From Alphaproteobacteria bacterium (lineage in GTDB: Bacteria > Pseudomonadota > Alphaproteobacteria > Rs-D84): DNA of 64,000 bases. The position numbers and the translations under genes were made by a program. The notes under the pieces are model-generated. The model made no database searches. It was not told the origin of the DNA and worked only from the letters and a program-made list of their open reading frames with translations. Positions 42,475-50,357 of this stretch are shown in pieces (positions within the stretch are counted from its first letter, which is position 1; each line of letters starts with the position of its first letter). The DNA lies in assembly GCA_017629245.1 (NCBI GenBank), contig JAGBXO010000002.1, forward strand, positions 62,001-126,000, given 5' to 3'.

Positions 42475-44904
42475 TTATTCCACTGCCCCTTGGCGTTTTA
42501 AGTATTCACCAACAAAATTATTTCCATACATCTTATATAATTCTTCTGCCAATAATACAGATGAACGACCAGATTCAAACAGACGCAACAAATTGCCCAA
42601 ACCACCCAGTTCCGTATTTAAAATTACAGATTCACCATTTACCGGACGTGACAGTAATACCGCGCGCTTTAAATTGGGATATGCCTTGCCCTGGATAAAT
42701 GCCATTTCCAATGGATTTAAATTCCAATGTGCATAGTCGTTAGCGTCAGCTGCAGGATTGCGGAAGAACATAACTGTTTGCGCCTGACCACGAACAACAT
42801 CACCAATCCCCAGTTTATCCAGCACATTAGCACGCTGGAACGCGACCATGTATGCCTGGCGGTTTTTACGCCCTTCTTGCAGACCGGCAATAAAGTTGTC
42901 ACGGAACATCTTGTTTTCCAGCATAGGTGCTGTTTCGTCAATCATAATCAAGGATGGATTACCACCAGATACAGTTGTATTATTAATACGATGTAGTATA
43001 TAAGATATAACCGCAGGGGATAATACTTCGTCTTGCAAAATATCGGTAAAATCAAATGTTGTTAAACGCGATTCTAAATCAAGGGTATCTGACATTTCAT
43101 TAAACATGTCGCCATACTGCAGTGGATCAACCCACTTTTTCAATGCAGGACGCATATTTCCAGTTGAAGAAAAACAACTTTCCCACAGATTCTTTAATAA
43201 ACGATCTTTGTCCGATAAATAATCAAAGTTCACAGATACAGCGCGCGCAATTTCATCAGCAGAATTTGCGTCACCCTGACCAGATATAATCGCAAACCAA
43301 CGGCGCAAAAATGCGCGATTTGCCGCTGTATCAGGCATTTTTAGCGGATTTAGGCGCGCCAGAAAACTTTGTGCCATTGGATCAGATTTTTTTTCTTTGC
43401 CCTGCATGGTGATGTACTTTCCACCGATGGCCATAGTAAAGATTTCTGCACCACGATTACGGTCAAAAAAGAAAGCCTTTAATTTTGGGTGACGCAATGA
43501 TTGCGCAATCAAAAATGAAAATAATGTTGTCTTACCACCACCAGTTGGTCCAATTGTCATTGTATGACCCACAGCAACTGGTTTATCAGAAACATGGAAT
43601 TGGAACTGATACGGTGTTCCCTGGGCGGTTGGAAATACAACCAGGGGGCCAGGACCCCAATCTGAATTTGGAACGCCACGCGGCTGGGTTGACATAGGAA
43701 TAGATATTGCCGCGGTGCGCGATAATAACTTAAAACTGCGTGGAAAAATATCAAATCCTGGAATTTGCGCAAACCAGGAAACCTTGGATGCAAATGTTTC
43801 AACAATTGGAGAAATTCCAAAGGATGCAGAAATCTTTTTGAATTCATCAATATGTTTTTGTAGTTCTTCGCGGGTTGAACCAAATATTATGAACAAAGGA
43901 TAATAATTAACCAAACTTTGTGTACCAGATAGGTTTTCATCCATTGCGGATTTTATTTCAGATATCTGTTGTTCGGTTGAATCTTGGTTGTCTTCATCGG
44001 CAGTGGAACGGCGTTGGCGGATTGTTTTTTCAACGTCTGCATTGCCCATAATACCAAACCCATTCATACAAATCATTTCAGTTTGAATTGTGTGGACGGT
44101 GTCAAAAAATTCTTCGTCCATGTAGTCTGGTGAAATCTTGAAAGAAAGACATGCTGAAAATGTTTGGTTGCCGCCACTGATATAGCGGACAATACCGTCT
44201 TTTAAAAATTCAACATCATCAACAGTTACCAGATTTGCAATATTATTGTCGGCTGTTTTAGGTGAAGGTTTAGATATCGGGGATAAAATCCGCCCGAAAA
44301 AGCGCGCCATATTGTCGGATGTATTGTTTTTTAATACAGTTGGTTTATATGCAGCAAAAATTGATTCAATATAATTACTATACTGATTTAATTTTGCACG
44401 CGCATCAGGGCCGGATACAGATAATACAATATAATAACTGTTTAGAAATATCTTTAAACCCTGGCCCTGCCATTTGTTATATATTTTTTGCAAGACGGGT
44501 TGATTAAATTCATATTTCAGGTTTTCATCAGCCGCATCACGGATTGTATAAAAACGCAAAACTGTACTGCGGTCGCGAATCTGATTGAATAATTGGGCGC
44601 GCAAATCCAAGAATTTTTTGCGGGTTTCATCGTCTTGCATACTGGTTTGAATACCGGCAACACGATAAACGCGTATTAATGACCCGTCTGTCAAAGACAT
44701 GGTGTTATCGTTATACACCGTTTGAAATGGTAAATAATTTGCATACTTAGCATAACCAAAACGTGGAAATATTTTGCGAGTTAAGGTTGGTATATATATC
44801 AACATTACAATGAATAACAGCAATACTGCCATCGCCATAATAACCATTGTTAATGGAAAACCACTGCCTGCAAAATAGTTAAAAATTTCTGAAAAATTTA
44901 TCAT
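42475..44904 (-). CDS. virB4: Type IV secretion ATPase VirB4
   Basis: An 809-aa protein of the VirB4/TrbE/CagE family. A hydrophobic N-terminal segment (residues 13-35) marks the VirB3-like or membrane-anchor region; the C-terminal ATPase has Walker A GPTGGGKTTLFSFLIAQ (about residue 451) and Walker B LIMIDETAPML. QFHVSDKPVAVGHTMTIGPTG is typical just before it. It powers assembly and substrate transport of a type IV secretion system. It overlaps virB3 by four bases. No virB6, B8-B10 or virD4 lie in the window, so the system must be split, as in Rickettsiales rvh loci. Confidence 0.93.
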   Translation of the reverse strand: MINFSEIFNYFAGSGFPLTMVIMAMAVLLLFIVMLIYIPTLTRKIFPRFGYAKYANYLPFQTVYNDNTMSLTDGSLIRVYRVAGIQTSMQDDETRKKFLDLRAQLFNQIRDRSTVLRFYTIRDAADENLKYEFNQPVLQKIYNKWQGQGLKIFLNSYYIVLSVSGPDARAKLNQYSNYIESIFAAYKPTVLKNNTSDNMARFFGRILSPISKPSPKTADNNIANLVTVDDVEFLKDGIVRYISGGNQTFSACLSFKISPDYMDEEFFDTVHTIQTEMICMNGFGIMGNADVEKTIRQRRSTADEDNQDSTEQQISEIKSAMDENLSGTQSLVNYYPLFIIFGSTREELQKHIDEFKKISASFGISPIVETFASKVSWFAQIPGFDIFPRSFKLLSRTAAISIPMSTQPRGVPNSDWGPGPLVVFPTAQGTPYQFQFHVSDKPVAVGHTMTIGPTGGGKTTLFSFLIAQSLRHPKLKAFFFDRNRGAEIFTMAIGGKYITMQGKEKKSDPMAQSFLARLNPLKMPDTAANRAFLRRWFAIISGQGDANSADEIARAVSVNFDYLSDKDRLLKNLWESCFSSTGNMRPALKKWVDPLQYGDMFNEMSDTLDLESRLTTFDFTDILQDEVLSPAVISYILHRINNTTVSGGNPSLIMIDETAPMLENKMFRDNFIAGLQEGRKNRQAYMVAFQRANVLDKLGIGDVVRGQAQTVMFFRNPAADANDYAHWNLNPLEMAFIQGKAYPNLKRAVLLSRPVNGESVILNTELGGLGNLLRLFESGRSSVLLAEELYKMYGNNFVGEYLKRQGAVE

Positions 44905-45191
44905 GCCGCTAACTTCCCTGGGATTTTCTTTTTAAATAACTGCATTTTTGCGGTCACAATCTGGCCCAATTGCGGGTCTCGCTTGGAAAAAATTGCAATA
45001 ATTGAATGTACCGCAATAACTGATAACAGGAAAAATAATGGATTAAATGGCTGGCCTGTTGCAACAAGACTTACCACAAACAGCACCATAAAAATAATAA
45101 ACTGCACGGCAAAATTTAATATTGCCAAAGAGTAAGGCACATAAAATATGTGCGCCGGATTTGCCAATGCCTTTAAAACCTGAATTCTCAT
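44901..45191 (-). CDS. virB3: Type IV secretion inner-membrane protein VirB3
   Basis: A 96-aa protein with two closely spaced hydrophobic helices (about residues 25-45 and 50-70) and a short C-terminal basic tail. LKALANPAHIFYVPYSLAILNF fits the VirB3 opening ('..L.RP....GVP...'). Size, topology and overlap with virB4 support the call. It heads the minus-strand run and starts next to the gene-free 45192-45503 stretch. Confidence 0.85.
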   Translation of the reverse strand: MRIQVLKALANPAHIFYVPYSLAILNFAVQFIIFMVLFVVSLVATGQPFNPLFFLLSVIAVHSIIAIFSKRDPQLGQIVTAKMQLFKKKIPGKLAA

Positions 45192-45503
45192 TATCCCCCG
45201 TCCTGTTGATTAATTATATCATTTTTAACAATTTTCAACAAGCCCGAATGTAAAACCCTTAAAATTGTTAAAAGTGTTGAAAAGTGTTATCTTTTTCAAC
45301 TGTTAATTATTTGATGTTTTTTTTAATATCAAAAACAAAACAAGCCAGAAAACCGCCATTTTTTTGTTGAAAAACTGTGGAATAAAAGTTAAAAATAGTT
45401 TTCAACAATTTAAACACCCCCAACAAAAACAACAATTAATTAATATTATTATTTGATTTTTTAAAAAATGTGTTTATAATCGCCTTGTAAAAAGGATTAC
45501 GAT
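45192..45503. other. Candidate replication origin (skew change, repeated TTTTCAAC motif)
   Basis: A 312-base gene-free, very A+T-rich stretch between divergent virB3 and rpmJ. TTTTCAAC or its complement GTTGAAAA occurs five times: 45232-45239, 45276-45283, 45293-45300, 45366-45373 and 45399-45406. TGTGGAATAA at 45377-45386 is one base longer than a DnaA box (TGTGGATAA); no perfect box was found. The plus strand changes here from roughly equal G and C on the left to clear G excess on the right, the direction expected of an origin. No dnaA is nearby. Confidence 0.5.
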
Positions 45504-45638
45504 ATGAAATTTTTAAGTTCATTAAAGGCTTGGAAAAAACGCGGTAATGTAAAACAAATCCGTCGTGGTAAACAAGTTATCTTGATTGACCCTGATAATC
45601 CAAAGTTTAAAGCAAAACAGGGCTTTAAGAAAAAATAA
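45504..45638 (+). CDS. rpmJ: 50S ribosomal protein L36
   Basis: A 44-aa L36: MKFLSSLKAWKKRGNVKQIRRGKQV..., ending in NPKFKAKQGFKKK. The 'SSLK..KKR......RRG....I....P.FKA.QG' pattern is standard. It lacks the CxxC/CxxH zinc residues, as in zinc-independent L36 proteins. AAAGGA lies ten bases before the ATG. It is monocistronic and ends at a hairpin. Confidence 0.93.
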   Translation: MKFLSSLKAWKKRGNVKQIRRGKQVILIDPDNPKFKAKQGFKKK

Positions 45639-45666
45639 AAAAATTCCGCCGATTGGCGGTTTTTTT
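45639..45666. terminator. Bidirectional terminator
   Basis: AAAAAATTCCGCC-GATT-GGCGG-TTTTTTTA; it lies between convergent rpmJ and the outer-membrane protein gene. Confidence 0.88.
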
Positions 45667-46252
45667 AAAATGTATATCTGATACCAAGTGAAAATTCATT
45701 CAGGTTTCTGACAATATCCATATTAATTGGTGTATATTTATACTGAAATAGAGCAGATACTTTATCACCGGGAAATGTGAACATGAAACCAATCCCCAGG
45801 CGGGTTGTCACACTGTTTTCTGAAATCTTGTCTGAAGTACTTTCAAATACATTTATGTAATCGTATTTGTCATAAAAGTTATAGTTTGCAACACCAAATG
45901 TTGTAAAAAAGTCAAAATCTGGGGTGATTTTATAATATCCATAAATATCAAAACCATATCCCATATAATATACTTCGTGATTTATGGTTTCGAATTCAGA
46001 TGCCAGTTCCAGATTGTTATTGCCAGAATGGGTAAAGAAAAATTCCAGACCAAAGTTTGTGCCAATTCGAGCTCCGGCGTTTATTGTGGCGGAATAATAT
46101 TTTTCATCCATATTTGTTTTAATTGTATAATCTGTGATATTTAATCCGGCATTTATACCAATATATGGTCGGAAATTATCAGTGTTGGTATAAATACCTG
46201 CAAACCCATACAGTGGAAAAATTAATGTAATAATAAATAATAATTTTTTCAT
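45665..46252 (-). CDS. Outer-membrane beta-barrel protein
   Basis: A 195-aa protein with a Sec signal peptide (MKKLLFIITLIFPLYGFA). The mature part alternates hydrophobic and polar residues in about eight strands (YIGINAGLNITDYTI, SATINAGARIGTNFGLEFFF, SVTTRLGIGFMFTF) and ends in FSLGIRYTF, the terminal aromatic signature recognised by the Bam machine. It belongs to the general small 8-strand porin-like/OmpA-barrel type. Function is unknown; surface exposure is inferred. Confidence 0.75.
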   Translation of the reverse strand: MKKLLFIITLIFPLYGFAGIYTNTDNFRPYIGINAGLNITDYTIKTNMDEKYYSATINAGARIGTNFGLEFFFTHSGNNNLELASEFETINHEVYYMGYGFDIYGYYKITPDFDFFTTFGVANYNFYDKYDYINVFESTSDKISENSVTTRLGIGFMFTFPGDKVSALFQYKYTPINMDIVRNLNEFSLGIRYTF

Positions 46253-46272
46253 TTTTACCTCTTTTTATCATG

Positions 46273-46299
46273 TGATTATAACTTTTTTTGTGGTATAAT
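46273..46299 (+). promoter_or_regulatory. Extended -10 promoter
   Basis: TGGTATAAT with the perfect -10 hexamer at 46294-46299. No good -35 is visible at 17 bases (TGTGAT), but the TGG extension can compensate. The gene start is at 46337. Confidence 0.55.
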
Positions 46300-46336
46300 T
46301 GCAGTGGTAAATAATCTAATTATAAAGGATTTTATA

Positions 46337-48112
46337 ATGGTAAAAAAAGAAAATTATGTCCTGATTAAAACACAGGCGGATTTTGAAAGGGAAGCAAATA
46401 ATTTTTCCCGTATGTCATACGAACGTGCAAATGCTGCAAGATATGCCTTGGCACCTGATTTTGATGTAAATATTATATGGTCAAATGTTAGACAGCATAT
46501 TATGTTTTATCCAGATTATATATCTAGGTTGATTGAAGGTACATTGGAAACAATGAAAAAAGATGAAGCAGCGGAATTTTTTAATAAAATTATGATAAGT
46601 ATACGAAATCGCGAAGGATATTATTTTTCACCAGAAAATCTGAAAAAAAGTCTTGTAAATACTGATAGAAATTCTGTTTTATTGTTTTTGCAGGCGTTCT
46701 ATTTTTCACAAAATAAATCGTTAAAAGATAAAAATGATTCTGGAAAATTTAACAAGGCGATAACCCCAGATAATCAGGTGCTGTTTAATATTATTGGTGA
46801 AGCGGCCATGGGAACATTGGAATATAATTTCTCGGGGCGGCCGTTTGAAGATATGAAAATGGTTGAATCTGTATTGCCAAAGCAAATAGATGAATGGCGT
46901 ATGACAGCCAATCAAAAAAAACTGATTGAAAAATTTAATCGCGATTTTCATGTGGTTGATGTTAAGAAATTATTCCCAGGGGCAAAAGATCCACAGGGAT
47001 TATATGATTTAAGGCGCGGAAAGATTCCTGCATGGAGGCCGTTTTTAGAAAAATTGGACAGGGATGACTTTAAATTTATTCGTCCTGCCCAGGACTTTGC
47101 AGATACAGATGCGCATAATTTGTACGATTTGATGTCTATGCCGGGATTGCGATGGAATGCGGTTCAGGTGCGCGCAATCATGAATATGATTATAGATAAA
47201 GCAGATGCGTCATACTTTGAAGAAATTATTAAGGTTATTAATACAAATAAGCATATTTTCTTGACACAGACAGAAGATAATCTGAAATTGTGGGTCAAGA
47301 TTGAAAATAAATTTGCAAATGAAATAAAAAAGTCAAAAGATTATGCAGGTGGTATCAAAGCCGCATTAGAGAAAGCAAAAACAAATATAGAAGAAAATGG
47401 CAAGTCTTATAAAGATGTTAAAGCAAAGGTTGATTATCTGGACGGTGAAAAAAACTTAATGGAGGCCGTAGTTGTTAAGGCGGAAAGGTTGAAAAATTTG
47501 CCAGATAATAATGGATTTTTTGCAAAACAGGCAAAGTTGGTCATAAATGCTGTAAATAGTTTTGCAGAAGATGGTTCTGTTTGTGAAATTCCAATTCCTG
47601 ATAAGCCATGGAAATTGTTCGCGTTTGATAAAGAAAAGAAATTGTATGAACAATTGTTGGATGCGATTAATTCATATAATGCCTTGGTAAAAGGTGCGAC
47701 CGATAGACGCGCAGAACTGTTTGGTAATATTAAATTTAGTCATTATACAGAAAGAAATAAATTAATTGATATTTTGCAGACACTGCAACGCCAGACATAT
47801 CAAAGCGAAGCCGAAATTAAAAGATATGCGGGTTGGCGGGAATCTGATATGGCGGGAATTGTGGCACAAGAAAATATTGATACGCAAAAGGCTGCAAAAC
47901 AAAAAAGGTTTGAAGCCGCAAAAAAGAAAATGCAGGAAAAAGGCATTGTTCGTGGGCAAAAAAGTGGCGTGGTTCGTGCAGATGAAATTGCAAAACAGAC
48001 CAGAATAAATAATAAAGTGGCCCAGTTGCGGACTAAAAAAGCATATGCAGATATGCCGGATGAACAATTACAAATGATTGCCACAAATATAGTATTTGGT
48101 AAAAAAAGGTAA
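46337..48112 (+). CDS. Large cytoplasmic protein of unknown function
   Basis: A 591-aa protein with no signal peptide or membrane segment. It is charged and mostly helical, with a lysine-rich coiled-coil stretch (about residues 335-380) and a basic alanine/lysine-rich C-terminus (KQKRFEAAKKKMQEKG...). There is one early region of helices (ERANAARYALAPDFDVNIIW). I recognise no family. ATG 46337 is preferred because AAAGGA precedes it; a GTG at 46304 lies only 5 bases past the -10. Monocistronic, with its own promoter and terminator. Such proteins near secretion genes are sometimes substrates, but nothing here proves that. Confidence 0.7.
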   Translation: MVKKENYVLIKTQADFEREANNFSRMSYERANAARYALAPDFDVNIIWSNVRQHIMFYPDYISRLIEGTLETMKKDEAAEFFNKIMISIRNREGYYFSPENLKKSLVNTDRNSVLLFLQAFYFSQNKSLKDKNDSGKFNKAITPDNQVLFNIIGEAAMGTLEYNFSGRPFEDMKMVESVLPKQIDEWRMTANQKKLIEKFNRDFHVVDVKKLFPGAKDPQGLYDLRRGKIPAWRPFLEKLDRDDFKFIRPAQDFADTDAHNLYDLMSMPGLRWNAVQVRAIMNMIIDKADASYFEEIIKVINTNKHIFLTQTEDNLKLWVKIENKFANEIKKSKDYAGGIKAALEKAKTNIEENGKSYKDVKAKVDYLDGEKNLMEAVVVKAERLKNLPDNNGFFAKQAKLVINAVNSFAEDGSVCEIPIPDKPWKLFAFDKEKKLYEQLLDAINSYNALVKGATDRRAELFGNIKFSHYTERNKLIDILQTLQRQTYQSEAEIKRYAGWRESDMAGIVAQENIDTQKAAKQKRFEAAKKKMQEKGIVRGQKSGVVRADEIAKQTRINNKVAQLRTKKAYADMPDEQLQMIATNIVFGKKR

Positions 48113-48113
48113 T

Positions 48114-48141
48114 AAAAAATCCCCAAATTTGGGGATTTTAT
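48114..48141 (+). terminator. Rho-independent terminator
   Basis: AAAAATCCCCAAATTTGGGGATTTT palindrome directly after the stop of the 591-aa gene. Confidence 0.88.
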
Positions 48142-48157
48142 TTAAACAGGTTTTTTG

Positions 48158-48532
48158 ATGGTGACGATTTTGTTGGCGATAAAGCCAGAATTTGTAGAAA
48201 AAATTTTAAATGGTCAAAAAAACTTTGAATTCAGGCGACGCGTTCCAAATAAGGGGGTTGATAAAATTATAATATATGCAACTGCGCCGGTAAAAAAGGT
48301 TGTTGGCGTGGCGCGCGTGCGTGAAATTATTTCTATGTCACCAGATGATTTATGGAATGTGACACACGAATTTGCGGGAATAGGGCGGGGATTTTTTGAT
48401 TCTTATTTTTTTGGTTGTGATGTTGCATATGCCTATGTTTTAGAAAATGTGCAAAAATATAAACAGCAACGGTTGTTATCTGATTTCGGAATCCGCGCCG
48501 CCCCACAGAGTTTTGTGTATATAGATGAATAA
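48158..48532 (+). CDS. ASCH/EVE-like RNA-binding domain protein
   Basis: A 124-aa single-domain protein. ILLAIKPEFVEKILNGQKNFEFRRR is the characteristic opening of an ASCH-type fold ('SIKP.YA..I..G.K..E.R'), followed by IIIYATAPVKKVVGVARV and near the end AAPQSFVYI. Members bind RNA or modified nucleic acid and appear beside toxin, phage and defence genes as well as alone. The gene starts soon after a terminator, with AAACAGG before the ATG; a TTG three bases earlier is an alternative start. It may belong to the small accessory patch ending at the tRNA-fMet scar. Confidence 0.68.
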   Translation: MVTILLAIKPEFVEKILNGQKNFEFRRRVPNKGVDKIIIYATAPVKKVVGVARVREIISMSPDDLWNVTHEFAGIGRGFFDSYFFGCDVAYAYVLENVQKYKQQRLLSDFGIRAAPQSFVYIDE

Positions 48533-48564
48533 AAAAAACATCCACAATGGATGTTTTTTTTTAT
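48531..48564. terminator. Bidirectional terminator
   Basis: AAAAAAAACATCCA-CAA-TGGATGTTTTTTTTT. On the minus strand it follows the displaced tRNA-fMet end and on the plus strand the ASCH-like gene. Confidence 0.88.
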
Positions 48565-48571
48565 TAAATCT

Positions 48572-48592
48572 TGGTTGCGGGGAATGGATTTG
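48572..48592 (-). pseudogene. Detached 3' end of tRNA-fMet (att-like)
   Basis: On the minus strand the last 21 bases match 19 of 21 bases of the 3' end of the intact initiator tRNA, including the encoded CCA. It has the same orientation as the intact tRNA 155 bases to the right and is followed by its own terminator, the classic arrangement after an integration into the tRNA gene. Confidence 0.65.
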
Positions 48593-48747
48593 GCTACGCT
48601 CCATCTGCGCGAATCAACCGCTGGTTGACCGGCATACTGCCGTCTGCCTTTCGCTGGCTGTGAACCATCTTGCCTCAATGGTTCAAATTCAACACAACAC
48701 ACGTTAAATAAAAAATGCATCACAAGGATGCATTCTTTATTTAAAAC
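48573..48747. mobile_element. 175-bp remnant between duplicated tRNA-fMet ends
   Basis: Gene-free. It holds three consecutive small inverted repeats: TCAACC/GGTTGA (48614-48628), CGGCA/TGCCG (48630-48642) and TGAACCAT/ATGGTTCA (48661-48685), then a terminator at 48708-48741. Flanked by direct copies of the tRNA-fMet 3' end, it is best read as the deleted remains or the attachment region of an integrated element, but no integrase is left. Confidence 0.5.
48708..48741 (-). terminator. Terminator of tRNA-fMet
   Basis: On the minus strand AATGCATCC-TTG-GATGCATT with a TTTTTATTT tail, directly downstream of the intact initiator tRNA. Confidence 0.75.
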
Positions 48748-48824
<77 letters not shown>

Positions 48825-48918
48825 ATGAAGTAAAAAGCTTTGCTATTATATATTAATTATGACAATAGTCAAATGAAAAAATTATTTTCCTGATTTTTGA
48901 CTATTTTCCTGGTCTTTC

Positions 48919-48947
48919 TTGAATTATTTGTTTTTTGTTGCTATGAT
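48919..48947 (+). promoter_or_regulatory. Sigma-70 promoter of the lipid A gene block
   Basis: TTGAAT (48919-48924), 17 bases, TATGAT (48942-48947). Because the promoter overlaps the upstream in-frame TTG 48919 and ATG 48943, translation of the next gene probably starts further down at GTG 48976. Confidence 0.65.
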
Positions 48948-48975
48948 TTGTCTAACATTTAGAAAAAGGCGCGTT

Positions 48976-49758
48976 GTGATTCAAAATAAAACTTTTAGAA
49001 AAATCTGGAAAGGTTTTTGGGAACCGATTTTGCACCTGGGGATTTTTCAATGGATTGTTGCCGTTGTAATGGCAATTCCAATTTGGTTTGTGTATTTTAC
49101 ATCAATTAAAAAAATAACTAATATCAATGTGTTCTATGAATATAGAAAAAAGCCAGCTATTTTTGTTTTCTGGCATGGGCGCAGTATGATGTTAAGTCCT
49201 ATTATTTGCCTGGGGGGGATGCGGGCGTATGCGGTTGCCAGTCGCCATAAAGATGGCCGTATGATGGCAAAATTACAGCACCTGTTCGGGTTGCGTGCGA
49301 TTTATGGGTCCAGCCACAAGGGGGGGGTGTCTGTTCTGCGTGAGGGCTTGCGTGTTCTGTCGCGTGGTGATCATGGTATTTGTATGTCGCCAGATGGGCC
49401 GGGTGGGCCATCGCTGCGTGTGCAAGATGGTGCATTATATTTTGCAAAAATGTCGGGGGCACCGATTATTCCGGTATGTTATACAACATCACGCGCGTGG
49501 TTTCAAAAGCGTTGGGACAGGTATTTGGTTGCGTTGCCGTTTTCAAAAATTGTTTGCAATATTGGAAATCCTGTCTTTGTTCCGCGCAGGGCAAATGAAG
49601 ATGAGTTTGAAAAAATTCGTCATTATTTAGAAGACTTTATGGTTACACAAATGCGGGAATTGGACGCAGAATATAATTATCCAGAAATAGAACAGGATTT
49701 AACCGCGTCAGAATTTAAGAAAAAGTTGCGTGAAGAAAAAAGTAAGAAAAACAAATGA
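48976..49758 (+). CDS. DUF374-family lipid A acyltransferase-like protein
   Basis: A 260-aa membrane-anchored protein. One N-terminal helix (LGIFQWIVAVVMAIPIWFVYF), then FWHGRSMM, VASRHKDGRMMAKLQHLFGL, GSSHKGG and MSPDGPGGP, the diagnostic DUF374 pattern of a lysophospholipid-acyltransferase-like fold. In alphaproteobacteria these proteins often sit with LPS genes and are thought to add secondary acyl chains to lipid A. GTG 48976 is chosen because AAAAAGG precedes it and because a promoter overlaps the earlier starts. It overlaps the next gene by ATGA and heads the lpxK-lpxC run. Confidence 0.8.
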   Translation: MIQNKTFRKIWKGFWEPILHLGIFQWIVAVVMAIPIWFVYFTSIKKITNINVFYEYRKKPAIFVFWHGRSMMLSPIICLGGMRAYAVASRHKDGRMMAKLQHLFGLRAIYGSSHKGGVSVLREGLRVLSRGDHGICMSPDGPGGPSLRVQDGALYFAKMSGAPIIPVCYTTSRAWFQKRWDRYLVALPFSKIVCNIGNPVFVPRRANEDEFEKIRHYLEDFMVTQMRELDAEYNYPEIEQDLTASEFKKKLREEKSKKNK

Positions 49759-50357
49759 AAAAGTTATTTGTGATGTTTTTGTGTGCCTTTATTCCCACCC
49801 GAAAAGGGCGCAGGAATATCAGAAGAAAATTTTTCCAAGAAAAAATTCGCTGTGTTATGGGGCGGCATTCTTATGTTGGCAAAGGATTTATTTGTGCGCA
49901 TAAACAAACATCAGTTGGGGCCTTTTGTTCAATTGGCAGAAATGTTGCGTTGGGGCCATCACAGCATCCGATAACATGGTTGTCTACTTCTCCGTTTAGT
50001 TATAGGGGCGGAAAAAAGATAGTAGATAATCAAAAAATGCTTAATTGGTCTTATGAACCAGTTGTTTGTGGAAATGATGTTTGGATTGGTAATAATGCCA
50101 TTATTAATGATGGTGTGAAAATTGCAGATGGTGCGATTGTTGGTGCAAATGCAGTGGTGACGCATGATGTGCCTGCGTACGCGATTGTTGTAGGGTGTCC
50201 TGCACGAATCATAAAATATAGGTTTTCGCAGGATGTTATAGAACAACTATTGAATTTAAAATGGTGGGATTTACCAGATGAACAAATTGCAAAGTTGCCA
50301 TTTGATAATGTAGAAAAATGTATAAAAATATTAAAAAAAATAAGGGCAGATAAATGA
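49755..50357 (+). CDS. Hexapeptide-repeat acetyltransferase (XAT-like)
   Basis: A 200-aa left-handed beta-helix enzyme. GRHSYVGKGFICAHKQTSVGAFCSIGRNVALG and GNDVWIGNNAIINDGVKIADGAIVGANAVVTHDVPAYAIVVGCPARII (described here in outline) show the hexapeptide pattern and the end motif of the xenobiotic/Vat/CatB-like acetyltransferases; HP in GPSQHPITWLSTSPF carries the likely catalytic histidine. Its place between the acyltransferase and lpxK suggests it acetylates an LPS sugar rather than a drug. Both neighbours overlap by four bases. Substrate is inference. Confidence 0.78.
   Translation: MKKLFVMFLCAFIPTRKGRRNIRRKFFQEKIRCVMGRHSYVGKGFICAHKQTSVGAFCSIGRNVALGPSQHPITWLSTSPFSYRGGKKIVDNQKMLNWSYEPVVCGNDVWIGNNAIINDGVKIADGAIVGANAVVTHDVPAYAIVVGCPARIIKYRFSQDVIEQLLNLKWWDLPDEQIAKLPFDNVEKCIKILKKIRADK

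Noticed and set aside
45192-45503. Perfect DnaA boxes in the origin candidate
   Set aside because: Only one imperfect box (one inserted base) was found; the claim rests on skew and repeats, not on DnaA boxes.
46304-46336. GTG 46304 as start of the 591-aa protein
   Set aside because: It begins 5 bases after the -10 hexamer; the ATG at 46337 has an AAAGGA site.
48919-48975. TTG 48919 or ATG 48943 as start of the DUF374 gene
   Set aside because: Both lie inside the TTGAAT-17-TATGAT promoter; GTG 48976 has a ribosome site and gives the expected N-terminus.
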